Assembly (NCBI GenBank): GCA_028275195.1 | Contig: JAPWVC010000019.1 | Coordinates: forward strand, 1-15,843 | Reading direction: 5' to 3' | DNA: 15,843 nt | Source: Candidatus Acetothermia bacterium | GTDB lineage: Bacteria; Bipolaricaulota; Bipolaricaulia; RBG-16-55-9; JANLFV01 | Part shown: positions 1 through 6,508 of the stretch, one piece after another | Numbering within the stretch: position 1 is the first letter of the stretch | Layout of the letters: each line of letters begins with the position of its first letter | The notes under the pieces: generated by a model | The model's input: the letters and a program-made list of their open reading frames with translations, nothing else | Told to the model about the DNA's origin: nothing | The model's database searches: none | Made by a program: the position numbers and the translations under genes

Positions 1-197
1 CTCTCCATGTCGGCATACATCCGCTGGAGGAGGTTGGCGGTGAAGCCCTCTCGCCAGAGGGAGAGTGGCTCCTCGAGGAAGTCGAAGAGCCCGCTCGAGC
101 GGAGCCTCTCCCCGACGGTGCTCTTCCCCGCACCGATGTTCCCCTCGAGGGAGATGATGAGCCTACTCTCCCGTGCGGGCTGAGCCGTGGCTCGCAC
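1..197 (-). CDS. Deoxynucleoside kinase, N-terminal part (cut by window edge)
   Basis: The N-terminal 65 codons or so of a deoxynucleoside kinase, which transfers a phosphate from ATP to the 5' hydroxyl of deoxynucleosides in nucleotide salvage. The visible protein has a P-loop with the family form LEGNIGAGKST, then a glutamate-proline-tryptophan segment (EEPLSLW) and an NLLQRMYADMER segment. These match the dCK/TK2/insect-dNK family, where the first supplies the catalytic Glu and nucleoside contacts. I chose the GTG at 195-197 because GAGGTGA lies eight bases before it; an upstream in-frame GTG at 207-209 is possible. The start lies inside the 3' end of the thymidine kinase gene, so the two are probably cotranscribed and translationally coupled. 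Substrate specificity cannot be read from this fragment, and the C-terminus lies outside the window. Confidence 0.85.
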   Translation of the reverse strand, partial: MRATAQPARESRLIISLEGNIGAGKSTVGERLRSSGLFDFLEEPLSLWREGFTANLLQRMYADME

Positions 198-795
198 CGT
201 AGGTTTCACCTCGCTCTTCGGCATAGCACTGGCGGCAGCGGGGGGCATAGCTCTCGGCCCCCCCGACCTTGATCACCGGGCCGTTCAGTGGGGCCGGCTT
301 CCCGGCGATCAGCCTCTGGGTCCGGGTGGCGAACCCGCCGCACCTGGTGCAGATGGCGGCCCGCTTCTCCACCTTATCCGCGAGGGCCAAGAGCGTCGGC
401 ATCGGGCCGAACGGCTCCCCGGCATAGGTCAGGTCCAGCCCGGCCACGATCACCCTCTTCCCCAAGGCGACCAGCTCCTCGCAGAGCGCGGGGAACCGCT
501 CGGAGAAGAAGTTCCCCTCGTCGAAGGCCACGACATCCGCCTCCTTTAGCGCTTTCGCTCCGACGATCTCCTCGAGCTTCTCGAGCGACTCCTCCCCGGG
601 CTGGAGGAGGTGGGCCTTGACTTCCCGGCCGTCGTGGGTCACGACCGCGTCCTTGGCATACCTCGTATCGATCACCGGCTTGAAGAGGAGGGCCTTCCTT
701 CCCGCCAGCCGGACCTGCTCCAGCCGCCAGAGCAACTCCTCCGTCTTGCGGGAGAACATCGGACCAGTAATGACCTCAAGGCTCCCCCAAGGCAC
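163..795 (-). CDS. tdk: Thymidine kinase (type II, TK1-like)
   Basis: Phosphorylates thymidine to dTMP with ATP in cytosolic pyrimidine salvage. The 210-residue protein has the TK1 layout: a P-loop at residues 11-18 (GPMFSRKT), the DEGNFF segment at 92-97 with the catalytic Glu93, a zinc site from Cys149/Cys152 and Cys187/Cys190, and the ESY motif before the last cysteine pair. Two positions differ from the usual family form: Arg16 replaces the glycine before the P-loop lysine, and Asn95 replaces the glutamine of DEGQFF/DEAQFF. The start is GTG at 793-795 with GGGGGTGA just upstream. A promoter at 830-859 serves the gene. The stop TAG lies inside the start region of the deoxynucleoside kinase gene, making a two-gene salvage unit. 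The family is clear; full activity is probable but not certain because of the P-loop change. Confidence 0.93.
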   Translation of the reverse strand: MPWGSLEVITGPMFSRKTEELLWRLEQVRLAGRKALLFKPVIDTRYAKDAVVTHDGREVKAHLLQPGEESLEKLEEIVGAKALKEADVVAFDEGNFFSERFPALCEELVALGKRVIVAGLDLTYAGEPFGPMPTLLALADKVEKRAAICTRCGGFATRTQRLIAGKPAPLNGPVIKVGGAESYAPRCRQCYAEERGETYGASHGSARTGE

Positions 796-829
796 TCTCT
801 CACCCCCTCGGATATTCGATCCTTAAGGC

Positions 830-859
830 AGTATAGCCGGCTCGGCCGCGAGGGATCAA
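830..859 (-). promoter_or_regulatory. Promoter of the tdk-dNK unit
   Basis: On the minus strand, TTGATC (854-859) and TATACT (830-835) are separated by 18 bases, a good sigma70-type arrangement. It would start transcription near 823, about 28 bases before the GTG start of thymidine kinase. The same -35 hexamer, TTGATC, occurs in the promoter of the oxygen-defence operon at 5005-5033. Confidence 0.7.
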
Positions 860-881
860 ATCCCCGGGCGGGGTGGACTAC

Positions 882-1883
882 TTACTTGAAGGCGAACCGC
901 CCCCAGGCCAGGACCTCCTCCAGGGGCTTCCTCTCCCGGGGGCCGAGCTCGATCTGGAGGTGCTTCTCGCTCAAGGTGCTGGGATCGCCGGGCTTGCCGA
1001 GGACTACCAGGGTGATGAGGATGTAATCCTGCGGGATCCCCAGGGCCTCCTTCACCTTCAGCGGATCGTAGCCGGCGATCGGGTGGGCCACCAGCCCCAT
1101 CTGGGTGGCCTGGACCATGAGGTTCCCCACGGCCATTCCGCAGCCAAACAAGAAATAGTCCCGCCCGTCGCTCAGTTTGCAGTCCAGGTCACGGTGCGAG
1201 GCGACGGCTATAATCGCCGGGGCCGGCTTAGCCCAGTAGTTCCCCCCGGGGAGGGCCTCCTTGACCTTCATCAGCTCCTCGCCGGTAGCGACGATGAACC
1301 GCCAGGGCTGGTTGTTGAAGCACGAGGGGGCGAGGTGGGCCGCCTCGATGAGGCGGGTGATGGTCTCTTTTGGGATCGGCTCGCTCGAGATGGCCCGCCA
1401 GGCCCGCCTTGTGTAGATGAGCGGATTGAGCTCTCGGTCGGCCTCATAGAGCTCCCTTAGGACCTGCAAGACCTCCTCGACATGGCCCTCAACCTTGACC
1501 CCCAGCCAGCGCCACCTCAAGGTCCCGGCCCGATCGAAGAGGAAGGTCGAGCGCAGGAGCCTCCCGCGCCCGTCCACTGCTCCCAACCGTCGGGCCAACT
1601 CGAGCTCGGGGTCAGAGAGCATCCGGACCTTGAGCCCCTTGGCCTCGACGAACCTGGCCTGGGCCTCCGGCCTATCCGGAGAGACGCCCAGGACGGCCGC
1701 CTCCAGCTCCTCGAACTCCCCCAGCCGGGCCGAGAACTCCTGGGCCTCGCGGGTGCAGCCCGGCGAGCCGGCCTTGGGGTAAAAATAGAGGACGAGATAC
1801 CTCCTGAGGTAGTCCTTGAGCCGGACCTTCCCGCCGTCGTGGGCGGGGAGCTCGAGGTCCTCCAGCCTATGGAATAATCTCAT
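882..1883 (-). CDS. Peroxiredoxin (Bcp/PrxQ)-nitroreductase fusion protein
   Basis: A 333-residue two-domain redox enzyme. Residues 1-150 are a Bcp/PrxQ-type thioredoxin-fold peroxiredoxin that reduces hydroperoxides. The peroxidatic Cys43 lies in SPGCTRE, with Arg111 downstream. The PrxQ resolving cysteine five residues after it is absent (Gln48). Residues 155-333 are an FMN-dependent nitroreductase-like domain, with RRAWR at 159-163, the PSCFNNQPWRF segment at 186-196, and a flavin-binding-like C-terminal half. Hybrids of this design are characterised in Thermotoga maritima, where the flavin domain is thought to pass NAD(P)H electrons to the peroxidase. The ATG at 1881-1883 is preferred over an upstream TTG because GGAGG ends five bases before it. 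It is the last gene of the oxygen-defence operon, 66 bases after the molybdopterin enzyme. Cytosolic, with no signal peptide. Confidence 0.9.
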   Translation of the reverse strand: MRLFHRLEDLELPAHDGGKVRLKDYLRRYLVLYFYPKAGSPGCTREAQEFSARLGEFEELEAAVLGVSPDRPEAQARFVEAKGLKVRMLSDPELELARRLGAVDGRGRLLRSTFLFDRAGTLRWRWLGVKVEGHVEEVLQVLRELYEADRELNPLIYTRRAWRAISSEPIPKETITRLIEAAHLAPSCFNNQPWRFIVATGEELMKVKEALPGGNYWAKPAPAIIAVASHRDLDCKLSDGRDYFLFGCGMAVGNLMVQATQMGLVAHPIAGYDPLKVKEALGIPQDYILITLVVLGKPGDPSTLSEKHLQIELGPRERKPLEEVLAWGRFAFK

Positions 1884-1906
1884 CGGAACCTCCTTCAAGT
1901 TCTCTT

Positions 1907-1930
1907 GGAAGGGGCTGAGGGAGCCCTTCC
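1907..1930. other. Stem-loop between operon genes
   Basis: A near-perfect inverted repeat, GGAAGGGGCT paired with AGCCCTTCC with one bulged base and a short loop, lies between the molybdopterin oxidoreductase stop and the peroxiredoxin-nitroreductase start. No T-run follows it on either strand, so it is not a canonical intrinsic terminator. It could stabilise or process the mRNA or partly attenuate expression of the last gene. Confidence 0.5.
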
Positions 1931-1949
1931 GCTCCCCTCGCTCCCTGAT

Positions 1950-2540
1950 TCAGCTCTCGAACATCGGGCCATCGGCGTCCCCCCGGTTGTTGTAGCCTCG
2001 GCTCTCCCAGAAGCCGCGGTAGTCGGGATTGGCGGAGAGCTCGATCTTAGTGATCCAGCGAGCCCACTTGTAGCCCCACTTCCCCTCGGCCACGAGGATG
2101 AAGGGCGCGCCCAGGGCCGGGGGGAGCGGAAGCCCGTTGATCCTGTCGGCGATGATGATATTCCTCTCCAGAAGGTAGTCCAAGGGGAGGGAGGTAGTGT
2201 AGCCGTCCTGGGCGTGGAAGATCACGGTATTGGCCTCCGGCTTGGGCTTGACCAGGGCGAAGAGCTCTCGCAGCGGGATCCCCTCCCAGAGGGCCTTGAC
2301 CGACCAGCCCTCGACGCAGTCGACGGTCACGAGCCGCTCCTGGCGGGGCAATTCCTTAAGCTCGGGATAGCTGAAGGAGCGAGGGCGCTCGACCAGCCCA
2401 GTGATCTCCAGCCGATAGCGCTGGAGGTCGATCTCCTGGACCCCGCGGATCGAGTTCTCCCGGAAGTCCCTCACCGAGCCGAGCCGCTCGCCCCGGTATT
2501 CCCGCAATTCAGCTTCTAGATGCAGGCGATCCTCGTCCAT
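1950..2540 (-). CDS. Cytosolic molybdopterin-dependent oxidoreductase (sulfite oxidase/MsrP-like fold)
   Basis: A 196-residue protein made almost entirely of the oxidoreductase molybdopterin-binding domain. Cys75 in VTVDCVEGWS matches the cysteine that ligates molybdenum in sulfite oxidase and MsrP (YedY). Other family segments are the DGYTTSLPL stretch at 112-120, GAPFILVAEGKWGYKWARW at 144-162, and YRGFWESRGYN at 174-184. Unlike MsrP it has no Tat signal, and no MsrQ-like membrane heme partner lies beside it, so it is predicted to work in the cytosol. It probably reduces or oxidises a small oxyanion or sulfoxide, but the substrate is unknown. ATG at 2538-2540 follows GGAGGAAAGG. Its position in an O2/NO-defence operon suggests repair of oxidised sulfur or handling of nitrogen oxides (inference). 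Confidence 0.85.
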   Translation of the reverse strand: MDEDRLHLEAELREYRGERLGSVRDFRENSIRGVQEIDLQRYRLEITGLVERPRSFSYPELKELPRQERLVTVDCVEGWSVKALWEGIPLRELFALVKPKPEANTVIFHAQDGYTTSLPLDYLLERNIIIADRINGLPLPPALGAPFILVAEGKWGYKWARWITKIELSANPDYRGFWESRGYNNRGDADGPMFES

Positions 2541-2572
2541 CCTTTCCTCCTTACTCGCCCGAGCCCGAACTA

Positions 2573-2594
2573 GCTTAGCTGGCCGGGGCTAAGC
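2573..2594. other. Inverted repeat at the flavodiiron stop codon
   Basis: GCTTAGC (2573-2579) and GCTAAGC (2588-2594) form a perfect 7-bp stem with an 8-base loop. The repeat covers the TAG stop of the flavodiiron gene and the start of the 48-base gap before the next gene. No T-run follows. Its core resembles the TTAGC/GCTAA operator-like repeat at 4993-5005, but here it sits inside the operon, so an RNA role is as likely as protein binding. Confidence 0.45.
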
Positions 2595-3758
2595 CAGGGC
2601 GCGATGCCGCTGTGCGATCGTCTCCGCCAGCCTCTCCAGGGCCTGGAAGTCGGCCTCCCTCGGCGCGCCTCGGCAGATCACCGGCTCGAGGAGCTCGATC
2701 TTCAAATTCGAGAGCGACCCCGCGAGCTGCTCCGCGACCTTCCCGCCCCAGCCGAAGGAGCCGATCACCGAGGCAAATCGGACCTTAGGCCGGAGGGCAT
2801 TTGCCAGGTAGGCGGCGTAGGCCGCGAGGGGATGGGGCCCGCCCAGGACCGTCGGGCTCCCGATCACGACGGTAGCCGCATCGACCAGGGCCATCGCCAG
2901 CTTCCCGATGTCCGCGGAGGCGAGGTCGAACCGCTCGACCTTCACCCCCCGCTCCGCCAGGGCCCCCACGAGGTGCTCGACCATCCTCTTAGTGCTCCCC
3001 CACATCGAGACATAGGGGATGACGGCCAGGTTCTTCGGCGGGCCGGCGACCCAGTCGCGGTAGGCCGCAAGGATAAACTCCGGCCTCTGGTAGATCGGGC
3101 CGTGGCTCGGGGCGATCAGCTCAATCTTGTAGCCTGCTAGCTTCTCCAGGTGGCGGGCGATCACCGTCCGGAAGGGCATCATGATCTCGGCGTAGTAGCG
3201 CTTGGCCGGCTCGTAGCCCCGCCTCTCATCGGCGTATAAGTCGGTGGTGGCGAGATGGGAGCCGAAGAGGTCGCAGGTGAAGAGGAGGCGCGCCTCCTCG
3301 AGGTAGCTCACCATCGTCTCCGGCCAGTGGACCCAGGGGAGATGAATGAACCTGAGCGTCTTATCCCCCAGCGAGAGGGCCTGGCCGTCCTCGACCGGCT
3401 CGATCCGCTCCTCGGGGATGGCGAAGAGGTCGATGAGCATCCCCTTCCCCTTGGGCGTGGTCAGGACCTTGGCCTCGGGGTAGCGCTCTAGAACCTTGGG
3501 GATCGCGCCGGAATGGTCCGGCTCGGCATGGTGGGAGATGAGATAATCGATGCGCTCTACCTCTTCCAGTTGGGCCAGGAGGTGCTCGCTCATCCGCGGG
3601 TCGACGCTATCGAGGAGGGCCGTCTTCCCCCTGCCCTTTATTAAGTAGGCATTGTAGCTCGTCCCATCGGGGAGGGGGATAAGGGCATCGAAGAGCCTCC
3701 GGTCCCAGTCGATGGCCCCGAGCCAGTAGACGCCGTCTTGGATCTCGCGCGGTCTCAT
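2589..3758 (-). CDS. Flavodiiron protein (O2/NO reductase, FprA/ROO type)
   Basis: A 389-residue class A flavodiiron protein that reduces O2 to water and/or NO to N2O, protecting anaerobic metabolism in the cytosol. Residues 1-240 form a metallo-beta-lactamase-like domain with the full diiron ligand set: the HAEPDH segment (His77, Glu79, Asp81, His82), His144, Asp163 and His219. Residues 243-389 form a flavodoxin domain with the FMN phosphate loop around SMWGSTKR (251-258). No fused rubredoxin domain is present, so a separate rubredoxin or another donor must supply electrons. ATG at 3756-3758 overlaps the TGA of the DUF438 gene by four bases and has AGAGG five bases upstream; the frame stays open much further upstream, but only as a shadow of that gene. 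Whether O2 or NO is preferred cannot be told from the sequence. Confidence 0.95.
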   Translation of the reverse strand: MRPREIQDGVYWLGAIDWDRRLFDALIPLPDGTSYNAYLIKGRGKTALLDSVDPRMSEHLLAQLEEVERIDYLISHHAEPDHSGAIPKVLERYPEAKVLTTPKGKGMLIDLFAIPEERIEPVEDGQALSLGDKTLRFIHLPWVHWPETMVSYLEEARLLFTCDLFGSHLATTDLYADERRGYEPAKRYYAEIMMPFRTVIARHLEKLAGYKIELIAPSHGPIYQRPEFILAAYRDWVAGPPKNLAVIPYVSMWGSTKRMVEHLVGALAERGVKVERFDLASADIGKLAMALVDAATVVIGSPTVLGGPHPLAAYAAYLANALRPKVRFASVIGSFGWGGKVAEQLAGSLSNLKIELLEPVICRGAPREADFQALERLAETIAQRHRALA

Positions 3759-4975
3759 AGCAGCCTCTTCTCTCCCTCGATCTTCTTGATCTCCGTGATG
3801 TCTTGGGTCACCTCGAGGCAGCCGAGGTATTCGCCCTCCTTTCCCCGGACGGGGAAGTAGCGGATATAGATTAGCCGACCCTTGAGATTGATCCAAAATG
3901 GGGCTACCTCCCTCTTGCCGCTCCGGAAGTCCTCCAGGATCTGATTGACCAGATGGAGGCTCTTCTGGGGGTGGCACTGCTGGACCTTCCGCCCGAGGAC
4001 CGCCTTCGTCCGGGTGAAGATCCTCCCCTCTAGCCTCGGCTCGTTGAAGTAGCGGACAGTATCATCCTTATCGACGAAGGTGATGTCCACCGGGAGGGCA
4101 TCGAGCAAGGCCTCGAGCTCCTTGGCGGAGAAGCTCCCGGTCTCGAGCTGGATGAGCCCGGGCTCAATGGGCTCGGCCTCGCCAGCCCCAGTCTCGGCCT
4201 CAGCGAAGTCCCCCGGCTCGGGGGTGAAGCAGCAGTAGCCGAGCTCGTCGAACTCCTCCCGGATGGCGGGCCACTCCCTCTCAGCGATGACTTTCAGGGC
4301 CGCGGGGAAGAGGATGTTGTTCTCCTTGTAGATATGGCTGGAGAGCATCTCCTCCAAGGCCGCGGCCTTCTCCGCCAGGTGGGCCGCGAACTCCTCCTCC
4401 GCCTCCGAAGCCGCCCCGGCCTCGACGAGCCGGGCGAGCTCCTTTTTCATTCCTCGGAGCTTATCGTGCTCCTGCCACATGATCGCCGGGGGCTCGGTGA
4501 TCCCGTGCCTCTCTAGATAAGGGAAGAGGACATTCTCCTCCCGCTTATAGTGACTCTCCGCCTCCAGGAGATGATGGACGAGCTCCCGTAGCTTCCCCTG
4601 GCCCTCGCTATTGGCCCCTTTCTCCTTCATCTCTTGGGCGAGGCCCTTCAGGTCCGCGGCGAACCCGCAGAGGAGCTCGTGCTCCTCCACCAAGATCTGG
4701 AGCGGATGGCCCGGTGGGAGCGGGGGCTTCGGCCCCTCCAGCCGCTCCTTGAAGACGGCGAGGTGGAGGTCGCAGAGCCGCTGCACCTCCTCCCGCGGGA
4801 GCCCCTCCCGGATCAGCTCCTCCTCGGCCCGGGCCAGCTCCTCCGGGGAGAGGCCCGCGATCAGCCTCGCGAACTCTCGCTTCAGCCGGTCCGGCGGCTC
4901 GCCCCCGTGGAGCCGCTTGATCAGCCCCTTGAGGGCCGTCTTCCTCTCCTCCGCTTCGCTTGAGCGCTCCGGCAT
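3755..4975 (-). CDS. DUF438-hemerythrin-PAS sensor protein
   Basis: A 406-residue three-part protein with no DNA-binding or kinase domain. Residues 14-80 match the DUF438 helical region. Residues 90-235 are a hemerythrin (HHE) four-helix bundle; candidate diiron ligands are His99, His142 with nearby Glu146/147, His157, His170, His214 and Glu218, in the repeated H-x3-E-x2-hFP style. Residues 290-400 are a PAS domain with a CHPQKSLHLV segment at 334-343 that is typical of this architecture. Hemerythrin domains bind O2, and some bind NO or repair iron centres, so this protein is a plausible sensor or di-iron repair partner of the flavodiiron protein it overlaps by four bases. ATG at 4973-4975 follows AAGGAGGAAGCCG. 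It is the first gene of the operon, starting about 30 bases from a strong promoter. The domain assignment is good; the signalling output is unknown. Confidence 0.88.
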   Translation of the reverse strand: MPERSSEAEERKTALKGLIKRLHGGEPPDRLKREFARLIAGLSPEELARAEEELIREGLPREEVQRLCDLHLAVFKERLEGPKPPLPPGHPLQILVEEHELLCGFAADLKGLAQEMKEKGANSEGQGKLRELVHHLLEAESHYKREENVLFPYLERHGITEPPAIMWQEHDKLRGMKKELARLVEAGAASEAEEEFAAHLAEKAAALEEMLSSHIYKENNILFPAALKVIAEREWPAIREEFDELGYCCFTPEPGDFAEAETGAGEAEPIEPGLIQLETGSFSAKELEALLDALPVDITFVDKDDTVRYFNEPRLEGRIFTRTKAVLGRKVQQCHPQKSLHLVNQILEDFRSGKREVAPFWINLKGRLIYIRYFPVRGKEGEYLGCLEVTQDITEIKKIEGEKRLL

Positions 4976-4992
4976 CGGCTTCCTCCTTATCC

Positions 4993-5005
4993 TTAGCTTG
5001 GCTAA
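4993..5005. promoter_or_regulatory. Candidate operator, perfect 13-bp inverted repeat
   Basis: TTAGC-TTG-GCTAA is a perfect inverted repeat placed immediately downstream of the -10 box of the oxygen-defence promoter, over the expected transcription start. That is a classic repressor position. GCTAA recurs twice at 5075-5079 and 5084-5088, upstream of the divergent glycyl-tRNA synthetase gene. No regulator gene lies in the window, so the binding protein is unknown. Confidence 0.5.
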
Positions 5006-5033
5006 TTATACCGCCGCGCCAGAGGGCGATCAA
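5005..5033 (-). promoter_or_regulatory. Promoter of the oxygen-defence operon
   Basis: On the minus strand, TTGATC (5028-5033) and a consensus TATAAT (5005-5010) are separated by exactly 17 bases. Transcription would start near 4998, giving a leader of about 23 bases that carries AAGGAGG before the DUF438 gene. The genes downstream are closely spaced or overlapping, so one transcript probably covers 882-4998. Confidence 0.8.
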
Positions 5034-5062
5034 CCTTTGGGCTTTGGGGCGGCCGGGCTTCC

Positions 5063-5091
5063 TTGCATCCCGCCGCTAAGTTTGCTAAATA
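5063..5091 (+). promoter_or_regulatory. Weak candidate promoter of glycyl-tRNA synthetase
   Basis: TTGCAT (5063-5068) and TAAATA (5086-5091) are 17 bases apart, about 44 bases before the chosen ATG. Each hexamer matches the consensus at only three positions, so this is tentative; it is simply the best candidate in the divergent intergenic region. The direct repeat GCTAA-GTTT-GCTAA (5075-5088) lies in its spacer and -10 region. Confidence 0.3.
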
Positions 5092-5134
5092 TGGGCTAGC
5101 AGACCCGCGTCGGATCGCAAAGGAGCCATCACAA

Positions 5135-6442
5135 ATGGAGCATATCGTTGACTTGTGCAAGCAGCGGGGCTTTATCTTCCAGGGGAGCGAGATCTACGGC
5201 GGGATCGGGGGCTTCTGGGACTATGGCCCCCTGGGGGTGGAGCTGAAGAGCAATATCAAGCGCTTGTGGTGGAAGGCGATCGTCCACGACCGCGAGGATG
5301 TGGTCGGCCTCGATACGGCGATCATCATGCACCCCCGAGTCTGGGAGGCGAGCGGCCACCTCACCGAATTCACAGACCCCTTGATCGACTGCAAGGTTTG
5401 CAAGCATCGCTTCCGGGCCGATGACATCAAGGACCAGACCTGCCCGAACTGCGGGGCCGTCGGCCAGTTCACCCCAGTAAGGAGATTCAACCTGATGTTC
5501 AAGACCTATGTCGGGCCGGTGGAGGACGAGGCGGCCATCGCCTATCTCCGGCCGGAGACAGCCCAGGGGATCTTCGCCAACTTCAAGAATGTCCTGAACA
5601 CGATGCGCAAGAAGCTCCCCTTCGGGATCGCCCAGATCGGCCGGTCCTTCCGGAACGAGATCACCCCGGGGGACTTCATCTTCCGGGACCGGGAGTTCGA
5701 GCAGATGGAGCTCGAATACTTCGTCAAGCCCGGGGAGGACGAGCGTTGGCACAAATACTGGGTCGAGGAGCGCTACAACTGGTATATCCGCGCCCTGGGG
5801 TTGAGGGAAGAGCGGCTCCGGGTCCGCGAGCTCCCCAAGGAGGAGCTGGCCCACTACGCCAAGGCCGCCTACGAGATCGAATACGACTTCCCTGGGAAGG
5901 GCTGGTCCGAGCTGGAGGGGATCGCTAACCGGACCGACTATGACCTCAGAAGGCACATCGAGTTCAGCGGGAAGGAGCTGGCCTACTTCGACGAGGAGTC
6001 CGGGGAGCATCTCATCCCCTATGTCATCGAGCCCTCGGCGGGGGTGGACCGGATCTTCCTGGCCTGCCTGGTCGATGCCTACCATGAGGAGGAGGTCCGG
6101 GGCCGGAAGAGGGTGGTCCTCCGGCTCAAGCCGGCTCTCGCCCCGATCAAGGTCGCGGTCCTCCCGCTTCTGGCCAATCGGCCGGAGATCGTAAGCCTGG
6201 CAAGGGAGATCACGGCCATGCTCAAGCCGAAGTTCAATACGATGTATGACGACACGGCCTCGATCGGGCGGCTCTACCGCCGGCAGGACGAGATCGGGAC
6301 ACCATACTGTGTCACGGTCGATGTCCAATCCCTCACCGACCGGCAGGTCACGATCCGCGAGCGGGACACCATGGCGCAGATAAGGGTCCCGATCGCCGAC
6401 CTCCCCGGGGTGCTGGAGGAGAAGCTAGCCCAGAAAGCTTAG
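5135..6442 (+). CDS. glyQS: Glycyl-tRNA synthetase, alpha2 (single-chain) type
   Basis: Charges tRNA-Gly with glycine. The 435-residue class II enzyme is the homodimeric alpha2 type found in archaea, eukaryotes and some bacteria, not the alpha2-beta2 type. Near the N-terminus are the GSEIYGGIGGFWDYGPLG segment (17-34) and the ASGHLTEFTDP segment (72-82). Four cysteines, Cys86/Cys89 and Cys103/Cys106, look like a zinc knuckle in the insertion. Motif 2 is around GRSFRNEITPGDFIFRDREF (169-188), and motif 3 is in the VIEPSAGVDR region. An anticodon-binding alpha/beta domain covers the C-terminal 110 residues. The ATG at 5135-5137 is chosen over an upstream in-frame TTG because AAAGGAG lies nine bases before it and the protein then begins at the usual family position. 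Confidence 0.96.
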   Translation: MEHIVDLCKQRGFIFQGSEIYGGIGGFWDYGPLGVELKSNIKRLWWKAIVHDREDVVGLDTAIIMHPRVWEASGHLTEFTDPLIDCKVCKHRFRADDIKDQTCPNCGAVGQFTPVRRFNLMFKTYVGPVEDEAAIAYLRPETAQGIFANFKNVLNTMRKKLPFGIAQIGRSFRNEITPGDFIFRDREFEQMELEYFVKPGEDERWHKYWVEERYNWYIRALGLREERLRVRELPKEELAHYAKAAYEIEYDFPGKGWSELEGIANRTDYDLRRHIEFSGKELAYFDEESGEHLIPYVIEPSAGVDRIFLACLVDAYHEEEVRGRKRVVLRLKPALAPIKVAVLPLLANRPEIVSLAREITAMLKPKFNTMYDDTASIGRLYRRQDEIGTPYCVTVDVQSLTDRQVTIRERDTMAQIRVPIADLPGVLEEKLAQKA

Positions 6443-6508
6443 CAACAGTAATTCCCGACTCCAGTGGCGCAAAGAAGCTTTAACCGACGCGGAATTGGAG
6501 CGAATGAG

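Noticed and set aside
861..878. Terminator of the oxygen-defence operon (CCCC-GCCC-GGGG near 870)
   Set aside because: The stem is only four or five pairs with a short ATTTG tail, too weak to report as a terminator.
1907..1930. Intrinsic terminator after the molybdopterin oxidoreductase gene
   Set aside because: The stem is good but no T-run follows on the minus strand, and the next gene is only 66 bases away with no promoter of its own.
5034..5134. T-box riboswitch upstream of glyQS
   Set aside because: The leader is only about 40-70 bases, with no Stem I-like structure, T-box sequence or terminator.
5129..6328. A 399-residue open frame antisense to glycyl-tRNA synthetase
   Set aside because: It is a shadow of glyQS, with no recognisable domain and no ribosome binding site.
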